A DNA stretch of 64,000 nt from NCBI GenBank assembly GCA_946482575.1, contig CAMLRZ010000003.1, forward strand, positions 1 through 64,000, given 5' to 3'. Origin of the DNA: an uncultured Candidatus Saccharibacteria bacterium (lineage in GTDB: Bacteria > Patescibacteria > Saccharimonadia > Saccharimonadales > UBA4665). Within the stretch, counting starts at the first letter, position 1. Each line of letters starts with the position of its first letter. Positions 62,485-64,000 of the stretch are shown here, one piece after another. Position numbers and translations under genes: made by a program. The notes beneath the pieces are model-generated. The model was not told the origin of the DNA. It did not search any database and worked only from the letters and a program-made list of their open reading frames with translations.

Positions 62485-63842
62485 TATTCTGCCCTCATTA
62501 CTTCTGCAGGTCGGACTTTGGCAATAAAGAACGATGCGATGCTACTGCCGATGACTGCGATTATGATTGCTGCGCCCAGGCCGTACAGGATGATATCCCA
62601 GCCAACGCTGGCGGTAATATTGCCCACGCCACGCCCAATTTCGTTAAACGCGCGTCCGGCGCCACGGCCCATTTGCATGCCGCTGTCGCCGCTGCTTGTA
62701 CTGTTGTCTACCAACAATTTGGTAATTGGATTGCCGGCGATCACTCCTGCAGCAATGCCAATTACAGAGCCAAGCACGGTAAGAGTAACGGCCTCGATCA
62801 TAAATTGGATCATGATACTGATGTTGGACGCGCCAATGGCTTTGACAACACCAATCTCACGGCGTCGCTCGCGAACGATCATAATCATGGTGAGCAAAAT
62901 GATAACCGAACCGGCAATGACCGAACCAATCAAGCTGTACATAGAAATGGTTTGAATGTTTTGCAGCGGCTTGATGGTGTTTTCGGCCTCTTCTTGAGCG
63001 CTTTGCACATCGGCGTCGCTGCCCAAAGCGGATTTTACGGCGCTGGTTGCGCTGGAAAGGTTGTCGGCAGAGTCCACGGTAGCTGTGGCGCCGCTCACTA
63101 CACCACTTTGGTCACTCAGTCGCTGCAGCGTTGCTAGCGATACGACAACAATGTCGTTGCCGGCTTGCGTGCCGCTGTCAAAAATGCCCGCAACCGTTAG
63201 TGTTTCGCCGTAGGCAGTAAAGGTTGAACCTACTTTGAGGTTGTTTTTGCTCGCCATAGCGGTGCTGACCATCGCTTGATTGGCATCTTTGGTGCCATCG
63301 ATAGTTTTACCGCTCTTGAGGGTAACATCGTTTCCGTTTGGATGTGCCGGGTCGGTGGTACCCAGTATTGATACGGGCAAACTAAAGTTGCTTGGTAGCG
63401 ACGAACTGCCGTTGATCATGATCTTTGGGCCACTACTGCCCTCTTTATTAACGGAGTTAAGATCAACCGCTGACTTTAGACTGGTAGTAGCATTGGAGTC
63501 CGACCGACCGCCTGGCCCCACCATGGCTGTGGCCCCCTCGGTTGTTAAGCGGCCCGTCAGATTTTCGGTTACTGACGAAACGTGGTCAATAGTTTTGACC
63601 TTAGCCAAATCGCTCGTGGTGAGCGCATTATTGGCATCACTCATAGCATTATAGCCGGCTGGCGATATGCTAATTGTGTTGCCCACAGAGCTTTTAACCG
63701 AATCAATTTTGTCGCCTACGGCTTGCCGCGCAATGAGCATAGATAATGCCAGCGCAATGCTTAGCCCCAGGATGACAACGATTGAAAAAGTTCGGATGGT
63801 ATTGCGGAAGGCGTTCCGAATACCCCTAGTTACTACATTCAT
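62484..63842 (-). CDS. MacB/FtsX-type ABC permease
   Basis: 452 residues. First segment (FSIVVILGLSIALALSMLIA), an outside domain of about 260 residues rich in Ser/Gly/Asn, then three FtsX segments with RERRREIGVVKAIGASNISIMIQF as coupling region. The loop before the last segment contains Gly/Met-rich SGDSGMQMGRGAGRAF, unusual for the family. AAGGA stands before the ATG. Confidence 0.92.
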   Translation of the reverse strand: MNVVTRGIRNAFRNTIRTFSIVVILGLSIALALSMLIARQAVGDKIDSVKSSVGNTISISPAGYNAMSDANNALTTSDLAKVKTIDHVSSVTENLTGRLTTEGATAMVGPGGRSDSNATTSLKSAVDLNSVNKEGSSGPKIMINGSSSLPSNFSLPVSILGTTDPAHPNGNDVTLKSGKTIDGTKDANQAMVSTAMASKNNLKVGSTFTAYGETLTVAGIFDSGTQAGNDIVVVSLATLQRLSDQSGVVSGATATVDSADNLSSATSAVKSALGSDADVQSAQEEAENTIKPLQNIQTISMYSLIGSVIAGSVIILLTMIMIVRERRREIGVVKAIGASNISIMIQFMIEAVTLTVLGSVIGIAAGVIAGNPITKLLVDNSTSSGDSGMQMGRGAGRAFNEIGRGVGNITASVGWDIILYGLGAAIIIAVIGSSIASFFIAKVRPAEVMRAE

Positions 63843-63908
63843 AGAAATCCTTATTATTTAGTAATATCCCCAGTGTAGTTACAGATAATTAAAGCCACCT
63901 TAAATAAC

Positions 63909-63936
63909 AAAAGCACCCCGTTTCAGAGGTGTTTAC
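63909..63936 (-). terminator. Possible terminator at right edge
   Basis: Imperfect stem AAACACC / GGTGCTT with TTTTGTT following on the minus strand; would serve a gene beyond the window. Confidence 0.5.
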
Positions 63937-64000
63937 AAAAAATAATGCTGGTACAGGAGGCGGCGATGGAGTTCTGAGGTCGGCGCAGTGCCGCCAGAAT

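Overview
The window reads as chromosomal DNA of a small-genome ultrasmall bacterium, most likely Patescibacteria/CPR and probably a Saccharibacteria (TM7)-like lineage. This is inference from gene content and promoter style; no rRNA is present to confirm it. The standard code is used (TGA is a normal stop). Biosynthesis genes are few. Most genes serve the envelope, signalling, information processing, nucleotide sanitation and transport.

Layout: 1-3.9 kb, histidine kinase and a response regulator with a very long Pro/Ala/Thr tail. 4-8.7 kb, trehalose-synthase-like glycosyltransferase, MFS transporter, serine hydrolase, small membrane protein. 8.7-11.3 kb, a self-regulated ABC exporter operon. 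11.3-14.3 kb, two micro-ORFs, a membrane protein, a HAD phosphatase, an AlkC-like protein, a small membrane protein and tRNA-Glu. 14.5-18.4 kb, a GC-rich island with a ubiquitin-like protein, a ThiF/E1-like enzyme, a membrane-anchored E2-like protein and a coiled-coil protein. 18.9-24.8 kb, a fibre-like surface protein and a GC-rich glycosylation module (GT39, GtrA-GT2 fusion, GT2). 25-30 kb, unknown GC-rich protein, RlmH, methyltransferase, lipoprotein, and a umuC/umuD-like pair separated by a GC-rich gene. 30-33.2 kb, a second two-component operon with a DUF3048 protein. 33.3-37.5 kb, two GC-rich unknowns, GltX and an anchored DUF4367-like protein. 37.6-42.8 kb, PEGA protein, sortase, tRNA-Leu, a kinase-fold protein, NUDIX and MazG-like enzymes. 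42.8-47.9 kb, XthA, YjjX, PyrH, an MBL-fold hydrolase, a GC-rich secreted protein and tRNA-Ser. 47.9-64 kb, ABC exporters, Nramp, VKOR, a CvpA-protease, polyisoprenoid/glycan membrane enzymes, a pilin, a DEAD-box helicase and an RRM protein, and two hypothetical proteins.

Two gene classes are interleaved. Ordinary genes have mixed codon use and are often leaderless: a TAnAnT box ends 6-8 bases before the start codon, with no Shine-Dalgarno. GC-rich cassettes (14.6-18.4, 20.6-24.8, 25.1-25.8, 29.1-29.6, 33.4-34.8, 46.7-47.4 kb, and more weakly the MFS gene at 5.8-7.1 kb) end almost every codon in G or C. They have Shine-Dalgarno sites, 40-125 base leaders, strong hairpins and, in six cases, an extended -10 box close to TATGnTATAAT. 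One splits an otherwise typical umuD-umuC arrangement, and two lie beside tRNA genes. They look like acquired or separately regulated accessory genes, mostly of unknown function.

The most interesting unit is the three-gene set at 14609-16867, which looks like a compact, membrane-tethered ubiquitin-like conjugation system (Ubl + E1 + E2-like) with no visible peptidase. A 13-base match to a sequencing adapter at 11315-11327 is a caution about assembly continuity there.
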